Assembly (NCBI GenBank): GCA_964291335.2
Contig: OZ219748.1
Location: 1,798,001 to 1,862,000, forward strand
Origin: G964291335 sp964291335
Lineage (GTDB): Bacteria; Chloroflexota; Dehalococcoidia; Lucifugimonadales; UBA3495
Length of the DNA stretch: 64,000 nt
Direction of reading: 5' to 3'
Below the pieces are notes generated by a model, which saw only the letters and a program-made list of their open reading frames with translations, made no database searches and was not told the DNA's origin. Position numbers and translations under genes: made by a program. Positions 1 through 7,725 of the stretch are shown here, piece after piece. Within the stretch, counting starts at the first letter, position 1. Every line of letters begins with the position of its first letter.

Positions 1-874
1 CCGACCCGTTCCCCACGGCCGCAATCCCCGCCATCCCCATCAGAAAAGTGAGCGGAATCGCAATGGCCGCCGCACCCCACAGGCTGCGGTTAAGGGCCTG
101 CTGGTCTCTTACCGTGTACACCCGTTGCCACATGCCGGGGTGGAAGGCGTTGGAGGCCACGATGCCGATAACCAGCACAACGGCAAAGAAGTAACTCCCC
201 GGCGTTTCCACCGATAACAACCCGGCCTCCCCCGCCGTCGCCCAGGCATCGGTATTGCCCAGCAATACCACCGCAGCCGCCACCAGCAAAATCAACACCG
301 GTATCAGAATCCAGAACTGGATGCGGTCCGTATAAATAGAAGTCCGCAGCCCCCCGTAGGCCGTGTAAGCGATAACCACCACCCCCACCGACACGGCAGT
401 AGCCCAGTTGGGCAGCCCGGTCAGAATGCTCACGGCGGCAGTAACCGCAGTCAGCTCGGCAGTGATGAAAATACCCATGACGAAAATTATGGCCACGAGG
501 ATGACAATGAAGGAAAGCGCGCCGAAACGGTGCCGCACATACTCGGTAATCGAATGTCCATTGGGCATCAGCTGCCGGAGGCGCGGCCCGGCAAACATGA
601 ACATAACCGGAATGCCCGCCATGCCAACGGCGTAACCCACCAGCGAAACAACGCCAAAATTGGCCCCCGCCTCCCCCGGACTAAGCAGCACCCACGTCCC
701 GAACATAGACGCTACCAGGGTGGCAATACCCACGTTAATCGGGGCATGGTTCCGGGAAACGGTATAATCCTCAACACTCTGCCGCCGCCGCCGCCACGAG
801 TACGCCAGGCCAAGGGACAGAAAGGCAGCGCAGATGATTATCAGGGCAGCTACCCCCAGGTTCGTATCCAGCAT
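1..874 (-). CDS. Sodium:solute symporter (SSS family), 3' end outside window
   Basis: About 291 residues are readable on the minus strand, running off the left edge, so the C-terminus is missing. The protein is strongly hydrophobic with repeated membrane segments. The segment AYGGLRTSIYTDRIQFWIL matches the signature region of the SSS family (YGG.R....TD.IQ), and PGEAGANFG and SNAFHPGMWQRVYTVRD also fit. The start at 874 is chosen because GGGAGG lies a few bases upstream. The gene sits behind a TPP riboswitch, so the likely cargo is thiamine or a precursor such as HMP; SSS-type genes under TPP riboswitches have been proposed as HMP or thiamine transporters (ThiV-like). Family assignment is secure; the substrate is inferred from regulation only. 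Confidence 0.9.
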   Translation of the reverse strand, partial: MLDTNLGVAALIIICAAFLSLGLAYSWRRRRQSVEDYTVSRNHAPINVGIATLVASMFGTWVLLSPGEAGANFGVVSLVGYAVGMAGIPVMFMFAGPRLRQLMPNGHSITEYVRHRFGALSFIVILVAIIFVMGIFITAELTAVTAAVSILTGLPNWATAVSVGVVVIAYTAYGGLRTSIYTDRIQFWILIPVLILLVAAAVVLLGNTDAWATAGEAGLLSVETPGSYFFAVVLVIGIVASNAFHPGMWQRVYTVRDQQALNRSLWGAAAIAIPLTFLMGMAGIAAVGNGS

Positions 875-925
875 AACCAGCCTCCCACATCTCAATATGC
901 GGCGGCTCGGCCAGCCTGCAAACAC

Positions 926-957
926 GAAAAAGCCGCCAGGTTCCCAACTCTGGCGGT
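926..957 (-). terminator. Rho-independent terminator of the TPP riboswitch
   Basis: Read on the minus strand, CCGCCAG and CTGGCGG form a 7-bp GC stem around a roughly 10-base loop, followed directly by a run of T. It lies between the TPP aptamer and the symporter start, which is where a riboswitch expression platform belongs. It probably ends transcription when TPP is bound. Confidence 0.8.
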
Positions 958-972
958 CATCGGTCAACCAAT

Positions 973-1063
973 CCCAGTTCCTACGCCGGCATTACCCGGA
1001 TCAGGTACTACGGTCGGCGGCTTTGTGGCCGCCCTCTCAGCCTGGCATAACCAAGCTCCCGCC
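973..1063 (-). promoter_or_regulatory. TPP riboswitch (THI element)
   Basis: On the minus strand the conserved blocks of the thiamine pyrophosphate aptamer appear in order: GGGAGC near 1060, GCTGAGA at about 1034-1041, ACCTGATCCGGGTAATGCC around 990-1006, and GCGTAGGAA near 980. A variable helix (GGCGGC/GCCGCC) separates the two halves. Order and spacing match the THI box. It precedes a terminator and an SSS transporter, indicating repression of uptake when thiamine is plentiful. Confidence 0.93.
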
Positions 1064-1087
1064 AGAACGCTATCAGAATGTCAGCAG

Positions 1088-1116
1088 ACCATACCACAGG
1101 AAAACCTGCCAGTCAA
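1088..1116 (-). promoter_or_regulatory. Candidate sigma70-type promoter for the riboswitch transcript
   Basis: On the minus strand TTGACT (1116-1111) is followed after 17 bases by TATGGT (1093-1088), placing transcription start just before the TPP aptamer. The rest of the 1064-1382 gap shows no convincing gene. Confidence 0.55.
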
Positions 1117-1382
1117 GCAATACCGGCCCTTATGCCGGGAAATTGCCGCCGCCCCCCAATACCCTCGTCATCTCCACCCCTGCCGGCAACCCGACCGCCG
1201 ACGCCGGCAGCCCGGCTGCTCCCCCCCGGACAGCTGCCGGTTTTCAGCAAATAAAATCAGTCAGCCTTTCCATGCCGCCCGTTCTTGACATCCGGCCTCC
1301 GCTCTCTGACAATCACCAGTATTCCCCGCGCATCCGATTCTACCAAACCCGCCGGGCCCCGTCCCAGCGGCCAGGAGTAGCC

Positions 1383-2186
1383 ATGACCACCAGTTCCATT
1401 GCCTGGACCGAAGAAACTATAACGATAGCCGGCTCCCCGATAAAGCTGATTAAGGGCGGCTCCGGCGCCCCCCTGCTGATACTGCACGACGAAATGGGCC
1501 ACCCGGGCTGGCTCCGCTGGCACCAGAACCTGGCCCAGAACCACACCCTTTACATCCCCTGGCACCCCGGTTTCGGCGAGTCTCCCCCCCTGGATTGGGT
1601 GATGAACCTGCACGACCTGGCTGTCTGGTACTTGGGCGCCCTGGACGACCTGGGCCTGGAGGAAGTGGACGTTATGGGCTTTTCCCTGGGCGGCTGGCTG
1701 GCGGCGGAAATGGCGGTTATGTGTCCCCAGCAATTCCGCCGCCTGATTCTGGTCAGCGCCGCCGGCGTCCGCCCCCCGGAAGGGGAAATCTACGACATTT
1801 TCCAGGTAGTAGCCAAAGCGTATATTGCCCACAGCCTGTTCAACCCGTCCGCCGTCCCCGAATTTCAGGCCATCTGCCCCGACGAACCAACCGAAGCGCA
1901 GACCTTCAACTGGGAAACATCCCTGGAAGGCGCCTGCCGCCTCAGCTGGCGCCCCTACATGCACTACCCGGCCCTGCCCCACCTGCTGCCCCGCCTCAAG
2001 CGCCTCCCCACCCTGATTATCTGGGGCCGCCAGGACCCGATAATCCCCCTCAGCGCCGGCCAGTTGTACCACCAATCCATCCCCAACTCCCGCCTGGAAG
2101 TGCTGGAAAACTGCGGCCACCGCCCCGAAGTGGAACACCCGGAAAGGTTCACCGCAGCCGTCCAGGGCTTCCTGGCTCAAGGGTGA
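1383..2186 (+). CDS. Alpha/beta hydrolase
   Basis: 267-residue single-domain alpha/beta hydrolase. The nucleophile elbow is GFSLGG (Ser near residue 97), the acid is probably the Asp in WGRQDPIIP, and the catalytic His is in CGHRPEVEHP near the C-terminus. The reading frame is open further upstream, but the start at 1383 is preferred because AGGAG lies just before it and the protein then begins with a normal N-terminus. There is no signal peptide, so it is probably cytoplasmic. Its substrate cannot be read from sequence. It is divergent from the symporter and precedes a lower-GC block. Confidence 0.9.
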   Translation: MTTSSIAWTEETITIAGSPIKLIKGGSGAPLLILHDEMGHPGWLRWHQNLAQNHTLYIPWHPGFGESPPLDWVMNLHDLAVWYLGALDDLGLEEVDVMGFSLGGWLAAEMAVMCPQQFRRLILVSAAGVRPPEGEIYDIFQVVAKAYIAHSLFNPSAVPEFQAICPDEPTEAQTFNWETSLEGACRLSWRPYMHYPALPHLLPRLKRLPTLIIWGRQDPIIPLSAGQLYHQSIPNSRLEVLENCGHRPEVEHPERFTAAVQGFLAQG

Positions 2187-2205
2187 GCCTGGCCAACCAT
2201 CGCTG

Positions 2206-2232
2206 TTCACAGCTCTAATGCTTGGGTATAAT
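2206..2232 (+). promoter_or_regulatory. Candidate promoter of the ATPase/nuclease module
   Basis: TTCACA (2206-2211) and a perfect TATAAT (2227-2232) are separated by 15 bases, a little short. The TATAAT would start transcription near 2240, which argues against an ATPase start codon at 2222 and favours the TTG at 2282. Confidence 0.45.
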
Positions 2233-2281
2233 TAAAACTCTCAAGGTGGGTTATACTTGCTGGTATTTTAGGAAGGTTCCT

Positions 2282-3721
2282 TTGTCTTCAATCTCGGTGA
2301 AAAATTTTGGCCCCATCGCCCACGCCAGCGTTGAGTTGAAACCTCTCACAGTATTGATTGGCCCCAACAATACTGGAAAATCCTATTTTGCTTTGGCAAC
2401 TTACTCCCTAGCACGCGCCATTGCGAGTTTTATCCCGCCCTATGTGTTTCGGTCTAGCAGCAGACTATTCAGAGACGCCCGGTCAGACCGTCTTTTTAAT
2501 CGCCGCTTTAAGAGTGCAATTGATGCTTCAGGGTATCAGTTGCCGCCCTTTGAGAAAATTCAGTCCGAAGGTATGGGCTTCAACGAATTCCCTCCTGAAA
2601 TTCAGCAGTGGATGCGTAATGAATCCAAGCCCTTAGCTCCGTTTCTTTCAAGTATCATAAGTCATGAACTACGTCGTTGCTTTGGTTCTGGCCTTGACCA
2701 ACTGGGAAGGAAAGTGCCCGAGGCCGAGAACCTTCAATTTTCCGTCGCTCTTCGTGATGAATTGACCGGTCTCTGTTTGGAATTCAGGTGTCAAGACGAT
2801 TCGCTTGTTGCCGGAAAATGGGAACCCGATCCACCTCGTTCTTCCCAACCTTTTAGTCTTCCTCGTAGGTTAACTGCGATGGCTTTGAATGCCCCGGGCG
2901 ATATATCTCTAATGCATCTCTTAATGGGGGCCTACGCAAATTTTTTGTTGAGTAGTTACCCGTCGAAGTCCCATTACCTGCCGGCTAGTAGAACCGGGAT
3001 ACTGCAAGCGCATAAAACCTTGGCAAGTTTAATTGTTGACCGGGCCTCAAGGGCTTGGATTGATCCTATAGAAGTTGAACGGCTGCCCGGCGTCATAACA
3101 GACTTGATACGGGCCCTCCTTCTTCTCCGCAACGATCGGCAGCAATCTAGAAAAGTGTCCAGAATCACCCAGTATTTGGAAGGCTATATTGTCAATGGTT
3201 CGGTGGATCTTGAAAGGCAGCTTGAATACCCTGACATTACCTACACCACTCAGGCAGGAGCCTTTCAGCTCCATCAAGTATCATCGACGGTGTCCGAAAT
3301 TGCTCCGCTGGTATTACTCCTGAAATATTTGGTGCGGCCCGGAGAACTCTTCGTTATTGAGGAGCCGGAATCTCACTTGGACCCTGCTAACCAGAGTCGT
3401 TTGGCCAAAGCCATCGCTATGATGGTCAATGCTGATATTCGCGTCTTGGTTACTACCCATAGCGACATATTTCTCAATCAAATCAATAACTTGATGCAGG
3501 CGTCCGGTCTTCCACCAAGAAGGCGTCTGAGGATGGGATATTATGCCACGGAGGTCTTGGATTCCGATAAAGTAGCTGCTTATATGTTCTGCCCCGGCTC
3601 CAATGGCACAGAAGTTACCGCTTTGCCCATCGAGCCAGGCAGTGGAATTTCCACTGAATCCTTTGATGCCGTTCATCAGGTTCTTTATGATGAGTCTATC
3701 AGAATGGAGCATATGGGCTAA
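2282..3721 (+). CDS. AAA ATPase, RecF/OLD-like ABC-ATPase fold
   Basis: 479 residues. The N-terminal strand (SVKNFGPI) leads to Walker A GPNNTGKS near residue 33. Near the C-terminus come a signature-like segment (SSTVSEIAPL), Walker B FVIEEPESHLDP and the switch motif VTTHSD, the usual order in SMC/RecF/OLD-type ATPases of the AAA_15/AAA_21 group. The TTG at 2282 is chosen because GGAAGG lies 5 bases upstream and a TATAAT sits between it and the earlier possible TTG at 2222. Five bases separate it from a PD-(D/E)xK-like gene, and an HNH gene follows. Such ATPases often partner nucleases in anti-phage systems. Base composition is visibly lower in GC than the flanks, suggesting transfer. Confidence 0.85.
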   Translation: MSSISVKNFGPIAHASVELKPLTVLIGPNNTGKSYFALATYSLARAIASFIPPYVFRSSSRLFRDARSDRLFNRRFKSAIDASGYQLPPFEKIQSEGMGFNEFPPEIQQWMRNESKPLAPFLSSIISHELRRCFGSGLDQLGRKVPEAENLQFSVALRDELTGLCLEFRCQDDSLVAGKWEPDPPRSSQPFSLPRRLTAMALNAPGDISLMHLLMGAYANFLLSSYPSKSHYLPASRTGILQAHKTLASLIVDRASRAWIDPIEVERLPGVITDLIRALLLLRNDRQQSRKVSRITQYLEGYIVNGSVDLERQLEYPDITYTTQAGAFQLHQVSSTVSEIAPLVLLLKYLVRPGELFVIEEPESHLDPANQSRLAKAIAMMVNADIRVLVTTHSDIFLNQINNLMQASGLPPRRRLRMGYYATEVLDSDKVAAYMFCPGSNGTEVTALPIEPGSGISTESFDAVHQVLYDESIRMEHMG

Positions 3722-3726
3722 ACCAC

Positions 3727-4173
3727 ATGTACCTTCCTCCTCAGGCCCTCAATTGCAAGCGCGAATCCTGCTGTGAAGCCAATTGCGGTATTGATCTTGC
3801 TGGTAAAGCTAAGAATTTCCAGGTATTCAACCTGGACTGCCTCAAGAGAGTTACCGGGCGAAAAGGTCGTATCGCTGATTGCGCCATTCTTTCATTGCAT
3901 AAAGACATATTTATTATAGTAGAGTTGAAGGGCGGGCGAGCCAGTATATCCACTAACAAAGTGGTCGAGCAAATCCAGAAGGGAGTAAACTTGATAGAAT
4001 CCCTTATACCTGAAAATCAGCCTGTCTCTGATTTTTTCCCTGTTCTGATGTACCGAAGTCAGAGGCCCCCCACTAAAGCGCTTCGCAGCAAGTCAATAAC
4101 CTGCCGAGGAATCGAAAAGAGAATAATTCCCCAAAAATGCGGAGCAAAGCTCAGCTCCATCCCCGGGTTGTAA
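3727..4173 (+). CDS. Small protein with PD-(D/E)xK-like motif
   Basis: 148 residues, not assignable to a named family from sequence alone. It contains Asp51, then after a hydrophobic strand the triplet Glu67-Leu-Lys69 (VELKGG), the spacing of a PD-(D/E)xK nuclease core (D...ExK). An N-terminal cluster Cys10, Cys15, Cys16, Cys20 might bind metal. It starts 5 bases after the ATPase stop, so co-transcription and perhaps translational coupling are likely; no strong ribosome binding site is visible. A nuclease or DNA-binding partner of the ATPase is the simplest reading, but this is inference from three residues and context. Confidence 0.65.
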   Translation: MYLPPQALNCKRESCCEANCGIDLAGKAKNFQVFNLDCLKRVTGRKGRIADCAILSLHKDIFIIVELKGGRASISTNKVVEQIQKGVNLIESLIPENQPVSDFFPVLMYRSQRPPTKALRSKSITCRGIEKRIIPQKCGAKLSSIPGL

Positions 4174-4206
4174 CCGGCTCTCCTTATTTTATTCCAGCCC
4201 TGAAGT

Positions 4207-4980
4207 ATGGTAATTCGTCAGACTTGGACACGCCAGCAGCTCCTGGTTGCCTTTGACTTATACTGCAAGCTCCCATTCGGGAAGCTGGATCGTCGGAATC
4301 CCGATGTAATCAGATACGCTGAAGGTATCGGAAGAAGTCCGTCTTCTCTTGCGATGAGGCTCTCGAATATCGCCAGCCTCGATCCTGAAATTACTTCTAC
4401 CGGTAGGGTTGGACTCAAAGGAGGGGCTTCTGCTACCGTCCGATCTATGTGGGAAGAGATGAACAAGGACTGGGAACGGTTTGTCATTGAATCCCATAAC
4501 GCGCTGAAAGAAGCGGGCTTGGTGGATGAACCGGAAAATGAAAATAATGAGGACAACTTCTACGGAGCGTACCAACAATTAGGAATGGACAAGCCGGTTG
4601 ACGCCACGTTCAGGGTTGGTCAGAGCTTTTTCCGCTCTGCATTGTTGAGTGCGTACGACGGTAAGTGTTGTATAACTGGTCTGGGAGTTCCGAGTTTGTT
4701 GGTGGCGAGTCATATAGTGCCCTGGAGTCACGCCCCGAACTACCGGGTTAACCCCCGGAACGGCCTTTTACTTTCGGTGCTTCACGACCGTGCCTTCGAT
4801 GCCGGTTTGATGACAATCAATGAAAATATGACAGTATCGGTTTCTACTGCCTACCCTAATGACGAATTTTTCTCCACTTTTAGAGTAACGTATGATGGTA
4901 AGCCTCTTCGGTTGCCAGAGAAATTCCGACCTGCTCCTGAATTCCTCGCTTACCACCGGCATACCGTCTTTCAGGGATAA
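4207..4980 (+). CDS. HNH endonuclease (HNH_2 type)
   Basis: 257 residues. The C-terminal half carries the HNH_2 pattern: Cys154-Cys155-x-TG, then ASHIVPW with His169, Asn185-Gly186, and LHDRAFDAG with His193-Asp194. The N-terminal 60 residues (WTRQQLLVAF...) look like a helical DNA-binding module seen on related restriction nucleases. It lies 33 bases after the PD-(D/E)xK-like gene on the same strand. HNH_2 proteins are common in restriction islands, cutting DNA in a metal-dependent way. With the ATPase it recalls ATPase-HNH defence pairs such as Septu, but the extra gene and different HNH context argue against calling it Septu. Confidence 0.85.
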   Translation: MVIRQTWTRQQLLVAFDLYCKLPFGKLDRRNPDVIRYAEGIGRSPSSLAMRLSNIASLDPEITSTGRVGLKGGASATVRSMWEEMNKDWERFVIESHNALKEAGLVDEPENENNEDNFYGAYQQLGMDKPVDATFRVGQSFFRSALLSAYDGKCCITGLGVPSLLVASHIVPWSHAPNYRVNPRNGLLLSVLHDRAFDAGLMTINENMTVSVSTAYPNDEFFSTFRVTYDGKPLRLPEKFRPAPEFLAYHRHTVFQG

Positions 4981-5224
4981 TCTCCCACCCATCCCGGCCC
5001 TTCCCCACTTTCCTGCCCCCCTGAACGCTCTGACAAACGTGGGGGCGGTTATCGCCGGTGGGCCGCACCGTCAGCGAAACGGCGGGGTTGGCATGAATAG
5101 AGCCGGGGGGCGGTCGGCGCGAGATGCCGGAAGCCCGTGTCATCTGCCCGACTTCATACTGCCAACTACCGGAAACCAACGGCCTGGAAACCAACGGCCG
5201 GCACGCCTCGCTGTGGCTGCCGAG

Positions 5225-5259
5225 CCCGGTTGCCGGGCGGCTTCCGGCAACCGGGTTTT
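5225..5259 (+). terminator. Rho-independent terminator downstream of HNH gene
   Basis: A perfect 12-bp stem (CCCGGTTGCCGG with CCGGCAACCGGG) with a 7-base loop is followed by TTTT. It ends transcription coming from the ATPase/nuclease module. The rest of 4981-5280 holds only a short direct repeat (GGAAACCAACGGCC, twice near 5180) and no gene. Confidence 0.7.
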
Positions 5260-5280
5260 GCCCTGCTGAGTCGGCAGAGC

Positions 5281-6543
5281 CTAATCGTCGGCAGGAGCCA
5301 GGGCCGGCTCCTGGGCGGTGTCATTGGATACTGGCTCGCCGGTTTTGGGGTCGACCTCGAAGGGGGAGTAAAGCTCCAGTTCCCGGGCCATTTCCCGTAC
5401 TGCCGGAATGACCTCCTGTCCCATCAACCGCAGGCTGCGCATCTGGTCTTCGTGGGTCATGGCGCCGTCGCCGTCCCAGAAAAAGACGCTGCCTGGCCGC
5501 AGGTACTCCAGCACGTGGCGGATCCTGGGGAGTACCGTTTTGGGGGTGCCGGAAATGATGCTATAGTCGGCGGCCTGGTCCTCGTAGGGGCGGCGGTTGG
5601 CGCCGAAGCGGCCGGCGGGGCCGAAGGAGGTGGCGGACAGCCGTCGCGAGGTGCGGGAGGTGTGGCCGGGCAGGTTCATGATGGCTGGGTTCACCTGTCC
5701 TTCGTTGCCGGAAAGGAAGGGGTTACTGACGCCGGACAGGTATTTGCGGCCCACTTCCTCGGCCTTTTCCTCGGTTTCGTCCACGTGGACCTTCCACAGG
5801 TAGGCGACGTTCTGCGTTCCAGACTTGTAGCCGAATTCGGCGGCGGTGTCGTGGTACAACTGAAAGGCCTCTTTGGTCGGCTCCAGTTTGGTAGCCAGCA
5901 GCACCAGGGGGTAGCCCTTTTCCGCTGTCCACTGCACCGTTTCCACGCTGACGGTTGAGGGGATCCAGATGGGGGGATGGGGCTGCTGCAAGGGGCGGGC
6001 CCAGGGGTTGACGTAGCGGTAATGGTAGTGCTTGCCCTCCCAGCGGAAGGGGCCGGGGGTAGTCCAGGCTTTGAGCAGGAAATCGTGGGCCTCTTCGAAA
6101 CGCTCCCGGTTGAAGTGGGGCGGGGAATTATGGGAGTAGCTTTCCCGTCCGCCGCCGCGGACGAAGCCGGAAACCAGGCGGCCGTGGGAAATCATATCGA
6201 TCATCGCCAGCTGCTCGGCGAGCCAGAGGGGGTCGTCCCAGATGGGGAGGACGTTGCCGAGGATGATGATTTTGGCTTTGCTGGTGATGCGGGCCAGGAT
6301 GGAGGCGCCGACGTTGGTTACGCCCTGCATGCAGAAGGGGGTGCTGTGGTGTTCGTTAAGCATCAGGGCGTCGAAGCCCATTTCCTCGGCATAGACCTTC
6401 TCGTCGAGGTAGCGGTTATACAGCTGCGCGCCGACAGCGGGGTTGTAGTGTTCGTTGGAGATACTGAGGTCGGTGGACTGGGTTCCCATCAAGCCGGACT
6501 GGTCATCCTGCCAGGGCTGTTCGGTAAAGTGGCCAATAAGCAT
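5281..6543 (-). CDS. LLM-class flavin-dependent oxidoreductase
   Basis: 420 residues of the bacterial luciferase-like family, which uses reduced FMN to oxidise small organic substrates. Typical segments are AEEMGFDALMLNEHH (about 52-66), SHGRLVSGFVRGGGRE, and QQPHPPIWIPS. The start at 6543 has GAGGTG 5 bases upstream. It is longer than the usual 330-360 residues because of an Arg-rich insert near residues 290-330 and an acidic C-terminal tail. No partner flavin reductase is adjacent. Substrate unknown; a second family member is at 59915-60955. Confidence 0.9.
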   Translation of the reverse strand: MLIGHFTEQPWQDDQSGLMGTQSTDLSISNEHYNPAVGAQLYNRYLDEKVYAEEMGFDALMLNEHHSTPFCMQGVTNVGASILARITSKAKIIILGNVLPIWDDPLWLAEQLAMIDMISHGRLVSGFVRGGGRESYSHNSPPHFNRERFEEAHDFLLKAWTTPGPFRWEGKHYHYRYVNPWARPLQQPHPPIWIPSTVSVETVQWTAEKGYPLVLLATKLEPTKEAFQLYHDTAAEFGYKSGTQNVAYLWKVHVDETEEKAEEVGRKYLSGVSNPFLSGNEGQVNPAIMNLPGHTSRTSRRLSATSFGPAGRFGANRRPYEDQAADYSIISGTPKTVLPRIRHVLEYLRPGSVFFWDGDGAMTHEDQMRSLRLMGQEVIPAVREMARELELYSPFEVDPKTGEPVSNDTAQEPALAPADD

Positions 6544-6601
6544 GTCAACACCTCAAAAGGCTGGCGGATAGGGTTGCAGGGATGGGGTGGTTGGCGGCAG
6601 T

Positions 6602-7051
6602 TTAGCACCGGCGGGCGGGGGTGGGCAAGGGGGTTAAACTGCCGGGGATATTGGCGGGCGCGGCGCAAGCGCAGCGGGCGCGGCGGAGGCACCAATCGGG
6701 TGATGGGGATGCTGGATGAATCGGCCAGCGGAGCATTTCGAGCAGCCGGGCGTCTGATAGATAGGGGAGCAGCCGGGAGAGGATGCCGGGGGCGTCGGGA
6801 ATGGCGTTTTCGCGGCGGCAGCATTCGAGGTACTGGTGGAGGGCCATGAAGGTATTGAGCCGGAAGCCGCAGCGAGCGATGAGCCGGATGAAGGGCTGGC
6901 TGGCGGGAAGGGGCTGCCGCTCGGCGGCCTGACGGGACCAGTAGAGGGAGAAGCTTTCGGCGAGGGGGCGCAGTTTAACGATGGCCAGTTCCAGGGCGTA
7001 CTTGTGCTTGAGGACGTCAAGGCGGCGCCGGATTTGGGAGAGGGTGTACAT
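6602..7051 (-). CDS. Uncharacterised protein paired with HTH gene
   Basis: 149 residues, not recognised. The start at 7051 is chosen over 7141 because AGGAGG lies 9 bases upstream on the minus strand. The N-terminus (MYTLSQIRRRLDVLKHKYAL) is charged and helical, the middle is Leu/Arg rich, and the last 40 residues are Pro/Ala/Cys rich and probably disordered. It follows the HTH gene 7207-7725 on the same strand with a 155-base gap, so the two probably form one unit. No signal peptide or membrane segment is visible. Codon usage looks normal for the region. Confidence 0.55.
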   Translation of the reverse strand: MYTLSQIRRRLDVLKHKYALELAIVKLRPLAESFSLYWSRQAAERQPLPASQPFIRLIARCGFRLNTFMALHQYLECCRRENAIPDAPGILSRLLPYLSDARLLEMLRWPIHPASPSPDWCLRRARCACAAPANIPGSLTPLPTPARRC

Positions 7052-7206
7052 GGAAATTGGCCTCCTCAATATGGCAGGGCTGGTGAAACGCTCGTTTTTG
7101 GTTTCCTGAGCTGGCAGGGGAAAATTGAAATTTCCCGCCATTTCCGCTCCTTTGGCGTCGTTCTGCCTTTGGCGGGCGCGCTGTGGGACAGCGTCGCAGC
7201 GTTGAT

Positions 7207-7725
7207 TTAAGGGCGGGCGGTATTGGACAGGCTGGCGGCGGTTTGCAAATCGGAGAGGTCGTTGGAGAGTTTTTCCATTTCGCTGATGCGGAGGATGAAG
7301 GAGAGGGTGTAGCGGGCGGCGCGCAGGCGAAGGGCTGGGTCGGAGGATTGCATGGCATCGGCGAAGACGGAGGCGCAGAGGGGCATCAGGCGCTGAAGTT
7401 CCTGAGCGGCTGAGTGGGCCGCTTCCTGACGCACCTGGTCGATTTGGCTTCGGAAGGCGGGGTCGGCCAGCCAGCGGCGCAGGGTAGATTCCCCGATGCC
7501 GGAGAGGCGGGCGGCCTGGGCGATGGAGGGGGAGAGGGCGATTACGGGGAGGGCGGCCTGCTGGCGGAAGGTGAGGTCGGAGAGGTCAACCAGCGGGCTG
7601 TTTTTGCCTGGCGCTGCCGGGTTATGGCAGGGGACGGGTTGGCCGGCTGGTTCCGGCTTTTGGGTGGCCGGGGAGGGGGGAGTTGGGCGATTGGGATGTC
7701 GGGATTTCTTCTGTTTGGTGGACAT
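7207..7725 (-). CDS. Helix-turn-helix protein, terminase-small-subunit-like
   Basis: 172 residues. After a basic, Pro-rich N-terminal tail of about 45 residues comes a helix-turn-helix (SIAQAARLSGIGESTLRRWL, about residues 67-86) resembling the homeodomain-like phBC6A51 HTH found in phage terminase small subunits and related proteins. A helical region (HSAAQELQRLMPLCASVFAD) follows, suited to oligomerisation. There is no terminase large subunit, portal or other phage gene nearby, so a phage role is not supported; a DNA-binding regulator is equally possible. A similar HTH appears as a relic near 49992. Confidence 0.6.
   Translation of the reverse strand: MSTKQKKSRHPNRPTPPSPATQKPEPAGQPVPCHNPAAPGKNSPLVDLSDLTFRQQAALPVIALSPSIAQAARLSGIGESTLRRWLADPAFRSQIDQVRQEAAHSAAQELQRLMPLCASVFADAMQSSDPALRLRAARYTLSFILRISEMEKLSNDLSDLQTAASLSNTARP

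Noticed and set aside
1257..2210. Open frame of 317 codons opposite the alpha/beta hydrolase
   Set aside because: The plus-strand gene has the complete catalytic triad and a ribosome binding site; the minus frame has no family features.
2222..2281. Earlier TTG start for the ATPase
   Set aside because: A TATAAT at 2227-2232 lies after it, so it would be at or before the transcription start; TTG 2282 has GGAAGG at a good distance.
2222..4980. Calling the ATPase-nuclease module Septu
   Set aside because: Septu has two genes, ATPase and HNH protein. Here a third gene lies between them and the HNH is of the HNH_2 type with a different N-terminal domain, so the name is not supported without profile searches.
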